DNA of 64,000 bases, taken from NCBI GenBank assembly GCA_963556195.1, contig CAUVYP010001208.1, positions 2,728,001 to 2,792,000 on the forward strand, in the 5' to 3' direction. This document shows, one piece after another, positions 9,571 through 22,590 of the stretch. Within the stretch, counting starts at the first letter, position 1. Every line of letters starts with the position of its first letter. Both the position numbers and the translations under genes were made by a program. The notes under the pieces are model-generated. The model saw only the letters and a list, made by a program, of their open reading frames with translations. It made no database searches and had not been told where the DNA came from. The DNA comes from Sepiola atlantica. Taxonomy: Eukaryota; Mollusca; Cephalopoda; Sepiida; Sepiolidae.

Positions 9571-11430
9571 TAAGCCCGTTTTAAAGTTGATATCGCTTTT
9601 GTTTATAACTTCCACATTTATTCGAATTGTGCAACGAAACTTTGCAGACAGTCGCGGAGACACATGTCCTACTGAAGTACCAAGTTTCAGAAGTGCAGCT
9701 CTTGTACTGCCGGAGATATGTCGATACAAACTGAATACGCAAAACATCAACAAAATTTAGCGCGTTTTAAAGTTGATATCGCTTTTGTTTATAACTTCCA
9801 CATTTATTCGAATTGTGCAACGAAACTTTGCACAGATTAGCGGAGTCACATGTTCTACTGAAGTACCAAGTTTCAGAAGTGCAGCTCTTGTACTGCCGGA
9901 GATATGTCGATACAAACTGAATACGCAAACTATCAACAAAATTTAGTGCGATTTAAAGTTGATATCGCTTTCGTTTATAACTTCACCATTCTTTAGAATT
10001 GTACAACGAAACTTTGCAGAGATAAGCGGAGTCACATGCTCTACTGAAGTACCAAGTTTCAGAAGTGCAGCTCTTTTACTGCCGGAGATATGTCGATACA
10101 AACTGAATACGCAAAACATCGACAAAATTTAGCGCGTTTTAAAGTTGATATCGCTTTTGTTTATAACTTCCACATTTATTCGAATTGTGCAACGAAACTT
10201 TGCACAGATTAGCGGAGTCACATTTTCTACTGAAGTACTAAGTGTCAGAAGTGCAGCTCTTGTACTGCCGGAGATATGTCGATACAAACTAAATACGCAA
10301 AACATCGACAAAATTTAGCGCGTTTTAAAGTTGATATCGCTTTTGTTTATAACTTCCACAATTATTCGAATTGTGCAACGAAACTTTGCACAGATTAGCG
10401 GAGTCACATTTTCTACTGAAGTACCAAGTTTCAGAAGTGCAGCTCTTGTACTGCCGGAGATATGTCGATACAAACTGAATACGCAAAACATCAACAAAAT
10501 TTAGCGCGTTTTAAAGTTGATATCGCTTTTGTTTATAACTTCCACATTTATTCGAATTGTGCAACGAAACTTTGCAGACAGTCGCGGATAGGCCTTATCT
10601 ACTGAAGTACCAAGTTTCAGAAGTGCAGCTCTTGTACTGCCGGAGATATGTCGATACAAACTGAATACGCAAAACATCAACAAAATTTAGCGCGTTTTAA
10701 AGTTGATATCGCTTTTGTTTATAACTTCCACATTTATTCGAATTGTGCAACGAAACTTTGCACAGATTAGCATAGTCACATTTTCTACTGAAGTACCAAG
10801 TTTCAGAAGTGCAGCTCTTGTACTGCCGAGGATATGTCGATACAAACTGAATACGCAAAACATCAACAAAATTAAGCCCGTTTTAAAGTTGATATCGCTT
10901 TTGTTTATAACTTCCACATTTATTCGAATTGTGCAACGAAACTTTGCAGACAGTCGCGGAGGCACATTTTCTACTGAAGTACCAAGTTTCAGAAGTGCAG
11001 CTCTTGTACTGCCGGAGATATGTCGATACAAACTGAATACGCAAAACATCAACAAAATTTAGCGCGTTTTAAAGTTGATATCGCTTTTGTTTATAACTTC
11101 CACATTTATTCGAATTGTGCAACGAAACTTTGCACAGATTAGCGGAGTCACATGCTCTACTGAAGTACCAAGTTTCAGAAGTGCAGCTCTTTTACTGCCG
11201 GAGATATGTCGATACAAACTGAATACGCAAAACATCGACAAAATTTAGCGCGTTTTAAAGTTGATATCGCTTTTGTTTATAACTTCCACATTTATTCGAA
11301 TTGTGCAACGAAACTTTGCACAGATTAGCGGAGTCACATTTTCTACTGAAGTACTAAGTTTCAGAAGTGCAGCTCTTGTACTGCCGGAGATATGTCGATA
11401 CAAACTGAATACGCAAAACATCGACAAAAT
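9571..11430. repeat. Block A copy 3 (10 monomers)
   Basis: Same class order as copies 1 and 2, including the CACAATTATTC and CCGAGG markers, but with more private changes. Examples are TTTCGTTTATAAC and GTACAACG in the F copy, AGTGTCAG in S, and GATTAGCATAG in the seventh monomer. It lacks the GCGAAAC, GATACCAAC and GCAACAAAAC changes shared by copies 1 and 2, so those two are the closer pair. Confidence 0.88.
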
Positions 11431-12918
11431 TTAGCGCGTTTTAAAGTTGATATCGCTTTTGTTTATAACTTCCACATTTATTCGAATTGTGCAACGAAAC
11501 TTTGCACAGATTAGCGGAGTCACATATTCTACTGAAGTACCAAGTTTCAGAAGTGCAGCTCTTGTACTGCCGGAGATATGTCGATACAAACTGAATACGC
11601 AAAACATCAACAAAATTTAGCGCGTTTTAAAGTTGATATCGCTTTTGTTTATAACTTCCACATTTATTCGAATTGTGCAACGAAACTTTGCAGACAGTCG
11701 CGGATAGGCCTTATCTACTGAAGTACCAAGTTTCAGAAGTGCCGCTCTTGTACTGCCGGAGATATGTCAATACAAACTGAATACGCAAAACATCGACAAA
11801 ATTTAGCGCGTTTTAAAGTTGATATCGCTTTTGTTTATAACTTCCACATTTATTCGAATTGTGCAACGAAACTTTGCACAGATTAGCGGAGTCACATTTT
11901 CTACTTTAGTAACAAGTTTCAGAAGTGCAGCTCTTGTACTGCCGGAGATATGTCGATACAAACTGAATACGCAAAACATCAACAAAATTTAGCCCGTTTT
12001 AAAGTTGATATCGCTTTTGTTTATAACTTCCACATTTATTCGAATTGTGCAACGAAACTTTGCAGACAGTCGCGGAGACACATGTTCTACTGAAGTACCA
12101 AGTTTCAGAAGTGCAGCTCTTGTACTGCCGGAGATATGTCGATACAAACTGAATACGCAAAAGATCAACAAAATTTAGCGCGTTTTAAAGTTGATATCGC
12201 TTTTGTTTATAACTTCCACATTTATTCGAATTGTGCAACGAAACTTTGCACAGATTAGCGGAGTCACATTTTCTACTGAAGTACTAAGTTTCAGAAGTGC
12301 AGCTCTTGTACTGCCGGAGATATGTCGATACAAACTGAATACGCAAAACCTCGACAAAATTTAGCGCGTTTTAAAGTTGATATCGCTTTTGTTTATAACT
12401 TCCACATTTATTCGAATTGTGCAACGAAACTTTGCACAGATTAGCGGAGTCACATGTTCTACTGAAGTACCAAGTTTCAGAAGTGCAGCTCTTGTACTGC
12501 CGGAAATATGTCGATACAAACTGAATACGCAAAACATCAACAAAATTTAGCGCGTTTTAAAGTTGATATCGCTTTTGTTTATAACTTCCACATTTATTCG
12601 AATTGTGCAACGAAACTTTGCACAGATTAGCGGAGTCACATTTTCTACTGAAGTACCAAGTTTCAGAAGTGCAGCTCGTGTACTGCCGGAGATATGTCGA
12701 TACAAACTGAATACGCAAAACATCAACAAAATTTAGCGCGTTTTAAAGTTGATATCGCTTTTGTTTATAACTTCCACATTTATTCGAATTGTGCTACGAA
12801 ACTTTGCAGACAGTCGCGGATAGGCCTTATCTACTGAAGTACCAAGTTTCAGAAGTGCAGCTCTTGTACTGCCGGAGATATGTCGATACAAACTGAATAC
12901 GCAAAACATCAACAAAAT
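11059..12918. repeat. Block B copy 2 (10 monomers)
   Basis: Copy of 7525-9384 at an offset of 3534 bp. Its first two monomers also belong to block A copy 3, so the two blocks overlap. Private changes include CATATTCT at 11431-11616, CTTTAGTAAC near 11905 and GCCGCTC near 11741. Confidence 0.9.
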
Positions 12919-15150
12919 TTAGCGCGTTTTAAAGTTGATATCGCTTTTGTTTATAACTTCCACATTTATTCGAATTGTGCAACGAAACTTTGCACAGATT
13001 AGCGGAGTCACATGTTCTACTGAAGTACCAAGTTTCAGAAGTGCAGCTCTTGTACTGCCGGAGATATGTCGATACAAACTGAATACGCAAACTATCAACA
13101 AAATTTAGTGCGATTTAAAGTTGATATCGCTTTTGTTTATAACTTCACCATTCTTTAGAATTGTGCAACGAAACTTTGCAGAGATAAGCGGAGTCACATG
13201 CTCTACTGAAGTACCAAGTTTCAGAAGTGCAGCTCTTTTACTGCCGGTGATATGTCGATACAAACTGAATACGCAAAACATCGACAAAATTTAGCGCGTT
13301 TTAAAGTTGATATCGCTTTTGTTTATAACTTCCACATTTATTCGAATTGTGCAACGAAACTTTGCACAGATTAGCGGAGTCACATGTTCTACTGAAGTAC
13401 TAAGTTTCAGAAGTGCAGCTCTTGTACTGCCGGAGATATGTCGATACAAACTAAATACGCAAAACATCGACAAAATTTAGCGCGTTTTAAAGTTGATATC
13501 GCTTTTGTTTATAACTTCCACATTTATTCGAATTGTGCAACGAAACTTTGCACAGATTAGCGGAGTCACATTTTCTACTGAAGTACCAAGTTTCAGAAGT
13601 GCAGCTCGTATACTGCCGGAGATATGTCGATACAAACTGAATACGCAAAACATCAACAAAATTTAGCGCGTTTTAAAGTTGATATCGCTTTTGTTTATAA
13701 CTTCCACATTTATTCGAATTGTGCAACGAAACTTTGCAGACAGTCGCGGAGACACATGTTCTACTGAAGTACCAAGTTTCAGAAGTGCAGCTCTTGTACT
13801 GCCGGATATATGTCGATACAAACTGAATACGAAAAAAATCAACAAAATTTAGCGCGTTTTAAAGTTGATATCGCTTTTGTTTATAACTTCCACATTTATT
13901 CGAATTGTGCAACGAAACTTTGCACAGATTAGCGGAGTCACATTTTCTACTGAAGTACCAAGTTTTAGAAGTGCAGCTCTTGTACTGCCGGAGATATGTC
14001 CATACAAACTGAATACGCAAAACATCAACAAAATTTAGCCCGTTTTAAAGTTGATATTGCTTTTGTTTATAACTTCCACATTTATTCGAATTGTGCAACG
14101 AAACTTTGCAGATAGTCGCGGAGACACATGTCCTACTGAAGTACCAAGTTTCAGAAGTGCAGCTCTTGTACTGCCGGAGATATGTCGATACAAACTGAAT
14201 ACGCAAAACATCAACAAAATTTAGCGCGTTTTAAAGTTGATATCGCTTTTGTTTATAACTTCCACATTTATTCGAATTGTGCAACGAAACTTTGCACAGA
14301 TTAGCGGAGTCACATGTTCTACTGAAGTACCAAGTTTCAGAAGTGCAGCTCTTGTACTGCCGGAGATATGTCGATACAAACTGAATACGCAAACTATCAA
14401 CAAAATTTAGTGCGATTTAAAGTTGATATCGCTTTTGTTTATAACTTCACCATTCTTTAGAATTGTGCAACGAAACTTTGCAGAGATAAGCGGAGTCACA
14501 TGCTCTACTGAAGTACCAAGTTTCAGAAGTGCAGCTCTTTTACTGCCGGAGATATGTCGATACAAACTGAATACGCAAAACATCGACAAAATTTAGCGCG
14601 TTTTAAAGTTGATATCGCTTTTGTTTATAACTTCCACATTTATTCGAATTGTGCAACGAAACTTTGCACAGATTAGCGGAGTCACATTTTCTACTGAAGT
14701 ACTAAGTTTCAGAAGTGCAGCTCTTGTACTGCCGGAGATATGTCGATACAAACTAAATACGCAAAACATCGACAAAATTTAGCGCGTTTTAAAGTTGATA
14801 TCGCTTTTGTTTATAACTTCCACATTTATTCGAATTGTGCAACGAAACTTTGCACAGATTAGCGGAGTCACATTTTCTACTGAAGTACCAAGTTTCAGAA
14901 GTGCAGCTCTTGTACTGCCGGAGATATGTCGATACAAACTGAATACGCAAAACATCAACAAAATTTAGCGCGTTTTAAAGTTGATATCGCTTTTGTTTAT
15001 AACTTCCACATTTATTCGAATTGTGCAACGAAACTTTGCACAGATTAGCGGAGTCACATTTTCTACTGAAGTACCAAGTTTCAGAAGTGCAGCTCTTGTA
15101 CTGCCGGAGATATGTCGATACAAACTGAATACGCAAAACATCAACAAAAT

Positions 15151-16080
15151 TTAGCCCGTTTTAAAGTTGATATCGCTTTTGTTTATAACTTCCACATTTA
15201 TTCGAATTGTGCAACGAAACTTTGCAGACAGTCGCGGAGACACATGTTCTACTGAAGTACCAAGTTTCAGAAGTGCAGCTCTTGTACTGCCGGAGATATG
15301 TCGATACAAACTGAATACGCAAAACATCAACAAAATTTAGCGCGTTTTAAAGTTGATATCGCTTTTGTTTATAACTTCCACATTTATTCGAATTGTGCAA
15401 CGAAACTTTGCACAGATTAGCGGAGTCACATTTTCTACTGAAGTACCAAGTTTCAGAAGTGCAGCTCTTGTACTGCCGGAGATATGTCGATACAAACTGA
15501 ATACGCAAAACATCGACAAAATTTAGCGCGTTTTAAAGTTGATATCGCTTTTGTTTATAACTTCCACATTTATTCGAATTGTGCAACGAAACTTTGCACA
15601 GATTAGCGGAGTCACATGTTCTACTGAAGTACCAAGTTTCAGAAGTGCAGCTCTTGTACTGCCGGAAATATGTCGATACAAACTGAATACGCAAAACATC
15701 AACAAAATTTAGCGCGTTTTAAAGTTGATATCGCTTTTGTTTATAACTTCCACATTTATTCGAATTGTGCAACGAAACTTTGCACAGATTAGCGGAGTCA
15801 CATGTTCTACTGAAGTACCAAGTCTCAGAAGTGCAGCTCTTGTACTGCCGGAGATATGTCGATACAAACTGAATACGCAAAACATCGACAAAATTTAGCG
15901 CGTTTTAAAGTTGATATCGCTTTTGTTTATAACTTCCACATTTATTCGAATTGTGCTACGAAACTTTGCAGACAGTCGCGGATAGGCCTTATCTACTGAA
16001 GTACCAAGTTTCAGAAGTGCAGCTCTTGTACTGCCGGAGATATGTCGATACAAACTGAATACGAAAAACATCAACAAAAT
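15151..16080. repeat. Block C copy 1 (5 monomers)
   Basis: The order is EHVS, ENV, EHV(GGAAATATG), EHV with AAGTCTCAG, and DKAY with GTGCTACG and GAAAAACATC. It recurs 2418 bp (13 monomers) downstream at 17569-18498. This block holds the first AAGTCTCAG variant in the window, a form that becomes common only after 26.8 kb. Confidence 0.9.
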
Positions 16081-16266
16081 TTAGCGCGTTTTAAAGTTGA
16101 TATCGCTTTTGTTTATAACTTTCACATTTATTCGAATTGTGCAACGAAACTTTGCACAGATTAGCGGAGTCACATTTTCTACTGAAGTACCAAGTTTCAG
16201 AAGTGCAGCTCTTGTACTGCCGGAGATATGTCGATACAAACTGAATACGCAAACTATCAACAAAAT
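16081..16266. repeat. Chimeric monomer, ENV left part with ACTATC right end
   Basis: The left and middle parts are ENV type while the right end is CAAACTATCAAC, a tag normally found on EHV copies. In the related block at 18313-19056 the order is DKAY, ENV, GHVS, ACTATC-tagged monomer, F. Here the order is DKAY, this monomer, F. Joining the left part of an ENV monomer to the right end of the tagged monomer, with loss of two monomers, explains the structure. Confidence 0.75.
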
Positions 16267-17196
16267 TTAGTGCGATTTAAAGTTGATATCGCTTTTGTTT
16301 ATAACTTCACCATTCTTTAGAATTGTGCAACGAAACTTTGCAGAGATAAGTGGAGTCACATGCTCTACTGAAGTAACAAGTTTCAGAAGTGCAGCTCTTT
16401 TACTGCCGGAGATATGTCGATACAAACTGAATACGCAAAACATCGACAAAATTTAGCGCGTTTTAAAGTTGATATCGCTTTTGTTTATAACTTCCACATT
16501 TATTCGAATTGTGCAACGAAACTTTGCACAGATTAGCGGAGTCACATTTTCTACTGAAGTACTAAGTTTCAGAAGTGCAGCTCTTGTACTGCCGGAGATA
16601 TGTCGATACAAACTAAATACGTAAAACATCGACAAAATTTAGCGCGTTTTAAAGTTGATATCGCTTTTGTTTATAACTTCCACATTTATTCGAATTGTGC
16701 AACGAAACTTTGCACAGATTAGCGGAGTCACATTTTCTACTGAAGTACCAAGTTTCAGAAGTGCAGCCTTTGTACTGCCGGAGATATGTCGATACAAACT
16801 GAATACGCAAAACATCAACAAAATTTAGCGCGTTTTAAAGTTGATATCGCTTTTGTTTATAACTTCCACATTTATTCGAATTGTGCAACGAAACTTTGCA
16901 GACAGTCGCGGATAGGCCTTATCTACTGAAGTACCAAGTTTCAGAAGTGCAGCTCTTGTACTGCCGGAGATATGTCGATACAAACTGAATACGCAAAACA
17001 TCAACAAAATTTAGCGCGTTTTAAAGTTGATATCGCTTTTGTTTATAACTTCCACATTTATTCGAATTGTGCAACGAAACTTTGCACAGATTAGCGGAGT
17101 CACATTTTCTACTGAAGTACCAAGTTTCAGAAGTGCAGCTCTTGTACTGCCGGAGATATGTCGATACAAACTGAATACGCAAAACATCAACAAAAT
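16267..17196. repeat. Block D copy 1 (5 monomers)
   Basis: The order is F, S with ATACGTAAAAC, ENV with GCAGCCTTTG, DKAY, ENV. It recurs 2790 bp (15 monomers) downstream at 19057-19986, with both rare markers kept. The two-monomer difference from the block C offset (13) matches the deletion inferred at 16081. Confidence 0.9.
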
Positions 17197-17568
17197 TTAG
17201 CGCGTTTTAAAGTTGATATCGCTTTTGTTTATAACTTCCACATTTATTCGAATTGTGCAACGAAACTTTGCAGACAGTCGGGGATAGGCCTTATCTACTG
17301 AAGTACCAAGTTTCAGAAGTGCAGCTCTTGTACTGCCGGAGATATGTCGATACAAACTGAATACGCAAAACATCAACAAAATTTAGCGCGTTTTAAAGTT
17401 GATATCGCTTTTGTTTATAACTTCCACATTTATTCGAATTGTGCAACGAAACTTTGCACAGATTAGCGGAGTCACATGTTCTACTGAAGTACCAAGTTTC
17501 AGAAGTGCAGCTCTTGTACTGCCGGAGATATGTCGATACAAACTGAATACGCAAAACATCAACAAAAT

Positions 17569-18498
17569 TTAGCCCGTTTTAAAGTTGATATCGCTTTTGT
17601 TTATAACTTCCACATTTATTCGAATTGTGCAACGAAACTTTGCAGACAGTCGCGGAGACACATGTTCTACTGAAGTACCAAGTTTCAGAAGTGCAGCTCT
17701 TGTTCTGCCGGAGATATGTCGATACAAACTGAATACGCAAAACATCAACAAAATTTAGCGCGTTTTAAAGTTGATATCGCTTTTGTTTATAACTTCCACA
17801 TTTATTCGAATTGTGCAACGAAACTTTGCACAGATTAGCGGAGTCACATTTTCTACTGAAGTACCAAGTTTCAGAAGTGCAGCTCTTGTACCGCCGGAGA
17901 TATGTCGATACAAACTGAATACGCAAAACATCGACAAAATTTAGCGCGTTTTAAAGTTGATATCGCTTTTGTTTATTACTTCCACATTTATTCGAATTGT
18001 GCAACGAAACTTTGCACAGATTAGCGGAGTTACATGTTCTACTAAAGTACCAAGTTTCAGAAGTGCAGCTCTTGTACTGCCGGAAATATGTCGATACAAA
18101 CTGAATACGCAAAACATCAACAAAATTTAGCGCGTTTTAAAGTTGATATCGCTTTTGTTTATAACTTCCACATTTATTCGAATTGTGCAACGAAACTTTG
18201 CACAGATTAGCGGAGTCACATGTTCTACTGAAGTACCAAGTCTCAGAAGTGCAGCTCTTGTACTGCCGGAGATATGTCGATACAAACTGAATACGCAAAA
18301 CATCGACAAAATTTAGCGCGTTTTAAAGTTGATATCGCTTTTGTTTATAACTTCCACATTTATTCGAATTGTGCTACGAAACTTTGCAGACAGTCGCGGA
18401 TAGGCCTTATCTACTGAAGTACCAAGTTTCAGAAGTGCAGCTCTTGTACTGCTGGAGATATGTCGATACAAACTGAATACGAAAAACATCAACAAAAT
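17569..18498. repeat. Block C copy 2 (5 monomers)
   Basis: Copy of 15151-16080. Private changes include TTGTTCTGCC near 17701, GTACCGCC near 17889, TTTATTACTTCC near 17972 and CTACTAAAG near 18040. Confidence 0.9.
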
Positions 18499-19056
18499 TT
18501 AGCGCGTTTTAAAGTTGATATCGCTTTTGTTTATAACTTCCACATTTATTCGAATTGTGCAACGAAACTTTGCACAGATTAGCGGAGTCACATTTTCTAC
18601 TGAAGTACCAAGTTTCAGAAGTGCAGCTCTTGTACTGCCGGAGATATGTCGATACAAACTGAATACGCAAAACATCAACAAAATTTAGCCCGTTTTAAAG
18701 TTGATATCGCTTTTGTTTATAACTTCCACATTTATTCGAATTGTGCAACGAAACTTTGCAGACAGTCGCGGAGACACATGTCCTACTGAAGTACCAAGTT
18801 TCAGAAGTGCAGCTCTTGTACTGCCGGAGATATGTCGATACAAACTGAATACGCAAAACATCAACAAAATTTAGCGCGTTTTAAAGTTGATATCGCTTTT
18901 GTTTATAACTTCCACATTTATTCGAATTGTGCAACGAAACTTTGCAGACAGTCGCGGAGGCACATTTTCTACTGAAGTACCAAGTTTCAGAAGTGCAGCT
19001 CTTGTACTGCCGGAGATATGTCGATACAAACTGAATACGCAAACTATCAACAAAAT

Positions 19057-19986
19057 TTAGTGCGATTTAAAGTTGATATCGCTTTTGTTTATAACTTCAC
19101 CATTCTTTAGAATTGTGCAACGAAACTTTGCAGAGATAAGCGGAGTCACATGTTCTACTGAAGTACCAAGTTTCAGAAGTGCAGCTCTTTTACTGCCGGA
19201 GATATGTCGATACAAACTGAATACGCAAAACATCGACAAAATTTAGCGCGTTTTAAAGTTGATATCGCTTTTGTTTATAACTTCCACATTTATTCGAATT
19301 GTGCAACGAAACTTTGCACAGATTAGCGGAGTCACATTTTCTACTGAAGTACTAAGTTTCAGAAGTGCAGCTCTTGTACTGCCGGAGATATGTCGATACA
19401 AACTAAATACGTAAAACATCGACAAAATTTAGCGCGTTTTAAAGTTGATATCGCTTTTGTTTATAACTTCCACATTTATTCGAATTGTGCAACGAAACTT
19501 TGCACAGATTAGCGGAGTCACATTTTCTACTGAAGTACCAAGTTTCAGAAGTGCAGCCTTTGTACTGCCGGAGATATGTCGATACAAACTGAATACGCAA
19601 AACATCAACAAAATTTAGCGCGTTTTAAAGTTGATATCGCTTTTGTTTATAACTTCCACATTTATTCGAATTGTGCAACGAAACTTTGCAGACAGTCGCG
19701 GATAGGCCTTATCTACTGAAGTACCAAGTTTCAGAAGTGCAGCTCTTGTACTGCCGGAGATATGTCGATACAAACTGAATACGCAAAACATCAACAAAAT
19801 TTAGCGCGTTTTAAAGTTGATATCGCTTTTGTTTATAACTTCCACATTTATTCGAATTGTGCAACGAAACTTTGCACAGATTAGCGGAGTCACATTTTCT
19901 ACTGAAGTACCAAGTTTCAGAAGTGCAGCTCTTGTACTGCCGGAGATATGTCGATACAAACTGAATACGCAAAACATCAACAAAAT
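19057..19986. repeat. Block D copy 2 (5 monomers)
   Basis: Copy of 16267-17196 sharing ATACGTAAAAC and GCAGCCTTTG. Its F monomer has CATGTTCT rather than CATGCTCT, while copy 1 has AAGTGGAG and GTAACAAG in F. Confidence 0.9.
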
Positions 19987-21288
19987 TTAGCCCGTTTTAA
20001 AGTTGATATCGCTTTTGTTTATAACTTCGACATTTATTCGAATTGTGCAACGAAACTTTGCAGACAGTCGCGGAGGCACATTTTCTACTGAAGTACCAAG
20101 TTTCAGAAGTGCAGCTCTTGTACTGCCGGAGATATGTCGATACAAACTGAATACGCAAAACATCAACAAAATTTAGCGCGTTTTAAAGTTGATATCGCTT
20201 TTGTTTATAACTTCCACATTTATTCGAATTGTGCAACGAAACTTTGCACAGATTAGCGGAGTCACATGTTCTACTGAAGTACCAAGTTTCAGAAGTGCAG
20301 CTCTTGTACTGCCGGAGATATGTCGATACAAACTGAATACGCAAAACATCGACAAAATTTAGCGCGTTTTAAAGTTGATATCGCTTTTGTTTATAACTTC
20401 CACATTTATTCGAATTGTGCAACGAAACTTTGCACAGATTAGCGGAGTCACATTTTCTACTGAAGTACCAAGTTTCAGAAGTGCAGCTCTTGAACTGCCG
20501 GAGATATGTCGATACAAACTGAATACGCAAAACATCAACAAAATTTAGTGCGATTTAAAGTTGATATCGCTTTTGTTTATAACTTCACCATTCTTTAGAA
20601 TTGTGCAACGAAACTTTGCAGAGATAAGCGGAGTCACATGCTCTACTGAGGTACCAAGTTTCAGAAGTGCAGCTCTTTTACTGCCGGAGATATGTCGATA
20701 CAAACTGAATACGCAAAACATCGACAAAATTTAGCGCGTTTTAAAGTTGATATCGCTTTTGTTTATAACTTCCACATTTATTCGAATTGTGCAACGAAAC
20801 TTTGCACAGATTAGCGGAGTCACATTTTCTACTGAAGTACTAAGTTTCAGAAGTGCAGCTCTTGTACTGCCGGAGATATGTCGATACAAACTGAATACGC
20901 AAAACATCGACAAAATTTAGCGCGTTTTAAAGTTGATATCGCTTTTGTTTATAACTTCCACATTTATTCGAATTGTGCAACGAAACTTTGCACAGATTAG
21001 CGGAGTCACATTTTCTACTGAAGTACCAAGTTTCAGAAGTGCAGCTCTTGTACTGCCGGAGATATGTCGATACAAACTGAATACGCAAAACATCAACAAA
21101 ATTTAGCGCGTTTTAAAGTTGATATCGCTTTTGTTTATAACTTCCACATTTATTCGAATTGTGCAACGAAACTTTGCAGACAGTCGCGGAAAGGCCTTAT
21201 CTACTGAAGTACCAAGTTTCAGAAGTGCAGCTCTTGTACTGCCGGAGATATGTCGATACAAACTGAATACGCAAAACATCGACAAAAT

Positions 21289-22404
21289 TTAGCGCGTTTT
21301 AAAGTTGATATCGCTTTTGTTTATAACTTCCACATTTATTCGAATTGTGCAACGAAACTTTGCACAGATTAGCGGAGTCACATTTTCTACTGAAGTACCA
21401 AGTTTCAGAAGTGCAGCTCTTGTACTGCCGGAGATATGTCGATACAAACTGAATACGCAAAACATCAACAAAATTTAGCGCGTTTTAAAGTTGATATCGC
21501 TTTTGTTTATAACTTCCACATTTATTCGAATTGTGCTACGAAACTTTGCAGACAGTCGCGGATAGGCCTTATCTACTGAAGTACCAAGTTTCAGAAGTGC
21601 AGCTCTTGTACTGCCGGAGATATGTCGATACAAACTGAATACGCAAAACATCAACAAAATTTAGCGCGTTTTAAAGTTGATATCGCTTTTGTTTATAACT
21701 TCCACATTTATTCGAATTGTGCAACGAAACTTTGCACAGATTAGCGGAGTCACATTTTCTACTGAAGTACCAAGTTTCAGAAGTGCAGCTCTTGTACTGC
21801 CGGAGATATGTCGATACAAACTGAATACGCAAAACATCAACAAAATTTAGCCCGTTTTAAAGTTGATATCGCTTTTGTTTATAACTTCCACATTTATTCG
21901 AATTGTGCAAAGAAACTTTGCAGACAGTCGCGGAGGCACATTTACTACTGAAGTACCAAGTTTCAGAAGTGCAGCTCTTGTACTGCCGGAGATATGTCGA
22001 TACAAACTGAATACGCAAAACATCAACAAAATTTAGCGCGTTTTAAAGTTGATATCGCTTTTGTTTATAACTTCCACATTTATTCGAATTGTGCAACGAA
22101 ACTTTGCACAGATTAGCGGAGTCACATGTTCTACTGAAGTACCAAGTTTCAGAAGTGCAGCTCTTGTACTGCCGGAGATATGTCGATACAAACTGAATAC
22201 GCAAAACATCGACAAAATTTAGCGCGTTTTAAAGTTGATATCGCTTTTGTTTATAACTTCCACATTTATTCGAATTGTGCAACGAAACTTTGCACAGATT
22301 AGCGGAGTCACATTTTCTACTGAAGTACCAAGTTTCAGAAGTGCAGCTCTTGTACTGCCGGAGATATGTCGATACAAACTGAATACGCAAAACATCAACA
22401 AAAT
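21289..22404. repeat. Block E copy 1 (6 monomers of a 7-monomer period)
   Basis: The order is ENV, DKAY with GTGCTACG, ENV, ENVPP with CATTTACTACTG, EHV, ENV. It recurs exactly 1302 bp (7 monomers) downstream at 22591-23706. CATTTACTACTG is found in only these two monomers of this class. The seventh monomer differs: a DKAY form at 21103 and a chimera at 22405. Confidence 0.92.
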
Positions 22405-22590
22405 TTAGTGCGATTTAAAGTTGATATCGCTTTTGTTTATAACTTCCACATTTATTCGAATTGTGCAACGAAACTTTGCAGACAATCGCGGATAGGCCTT
22501 ATCTACTGAAGTACCAAGTTTCAGAAGTGCAGCTCTTGTACTGCCGGAGATATGTCGATACAAACTGAATACGCAAAACATCGACAAAAT
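22405..22590. repeat. Chimeric monomer, F left end with DKAY remainder
   Basis: The left end TGCGATTTAAAG is F type, but from CTTCCACATT onward the sequence is DKAY type (with a private GACAATCGCGG). The switch lies between about monomer positions 13 and 41. At the equivalent place in the other copy (20545-21288) F, S, ENV and DKAY are separate monomers. A three-monomer deletion by misaligned exchange would produce this chimera. Confidence 0.82.

Noticed and set aside
6053..10125. Plus-strand frames of 86-119 codons near 6053, 9401 and 10703, and 60-78 codon frames near 34883, 38417, 41523 and 51993
   Set aside because: They arise where the TTTAG that normally closes the frame is mutated or where an indel shifts phase. 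They lie opposite the minus-strand frames in the same satellite and have no independent support.
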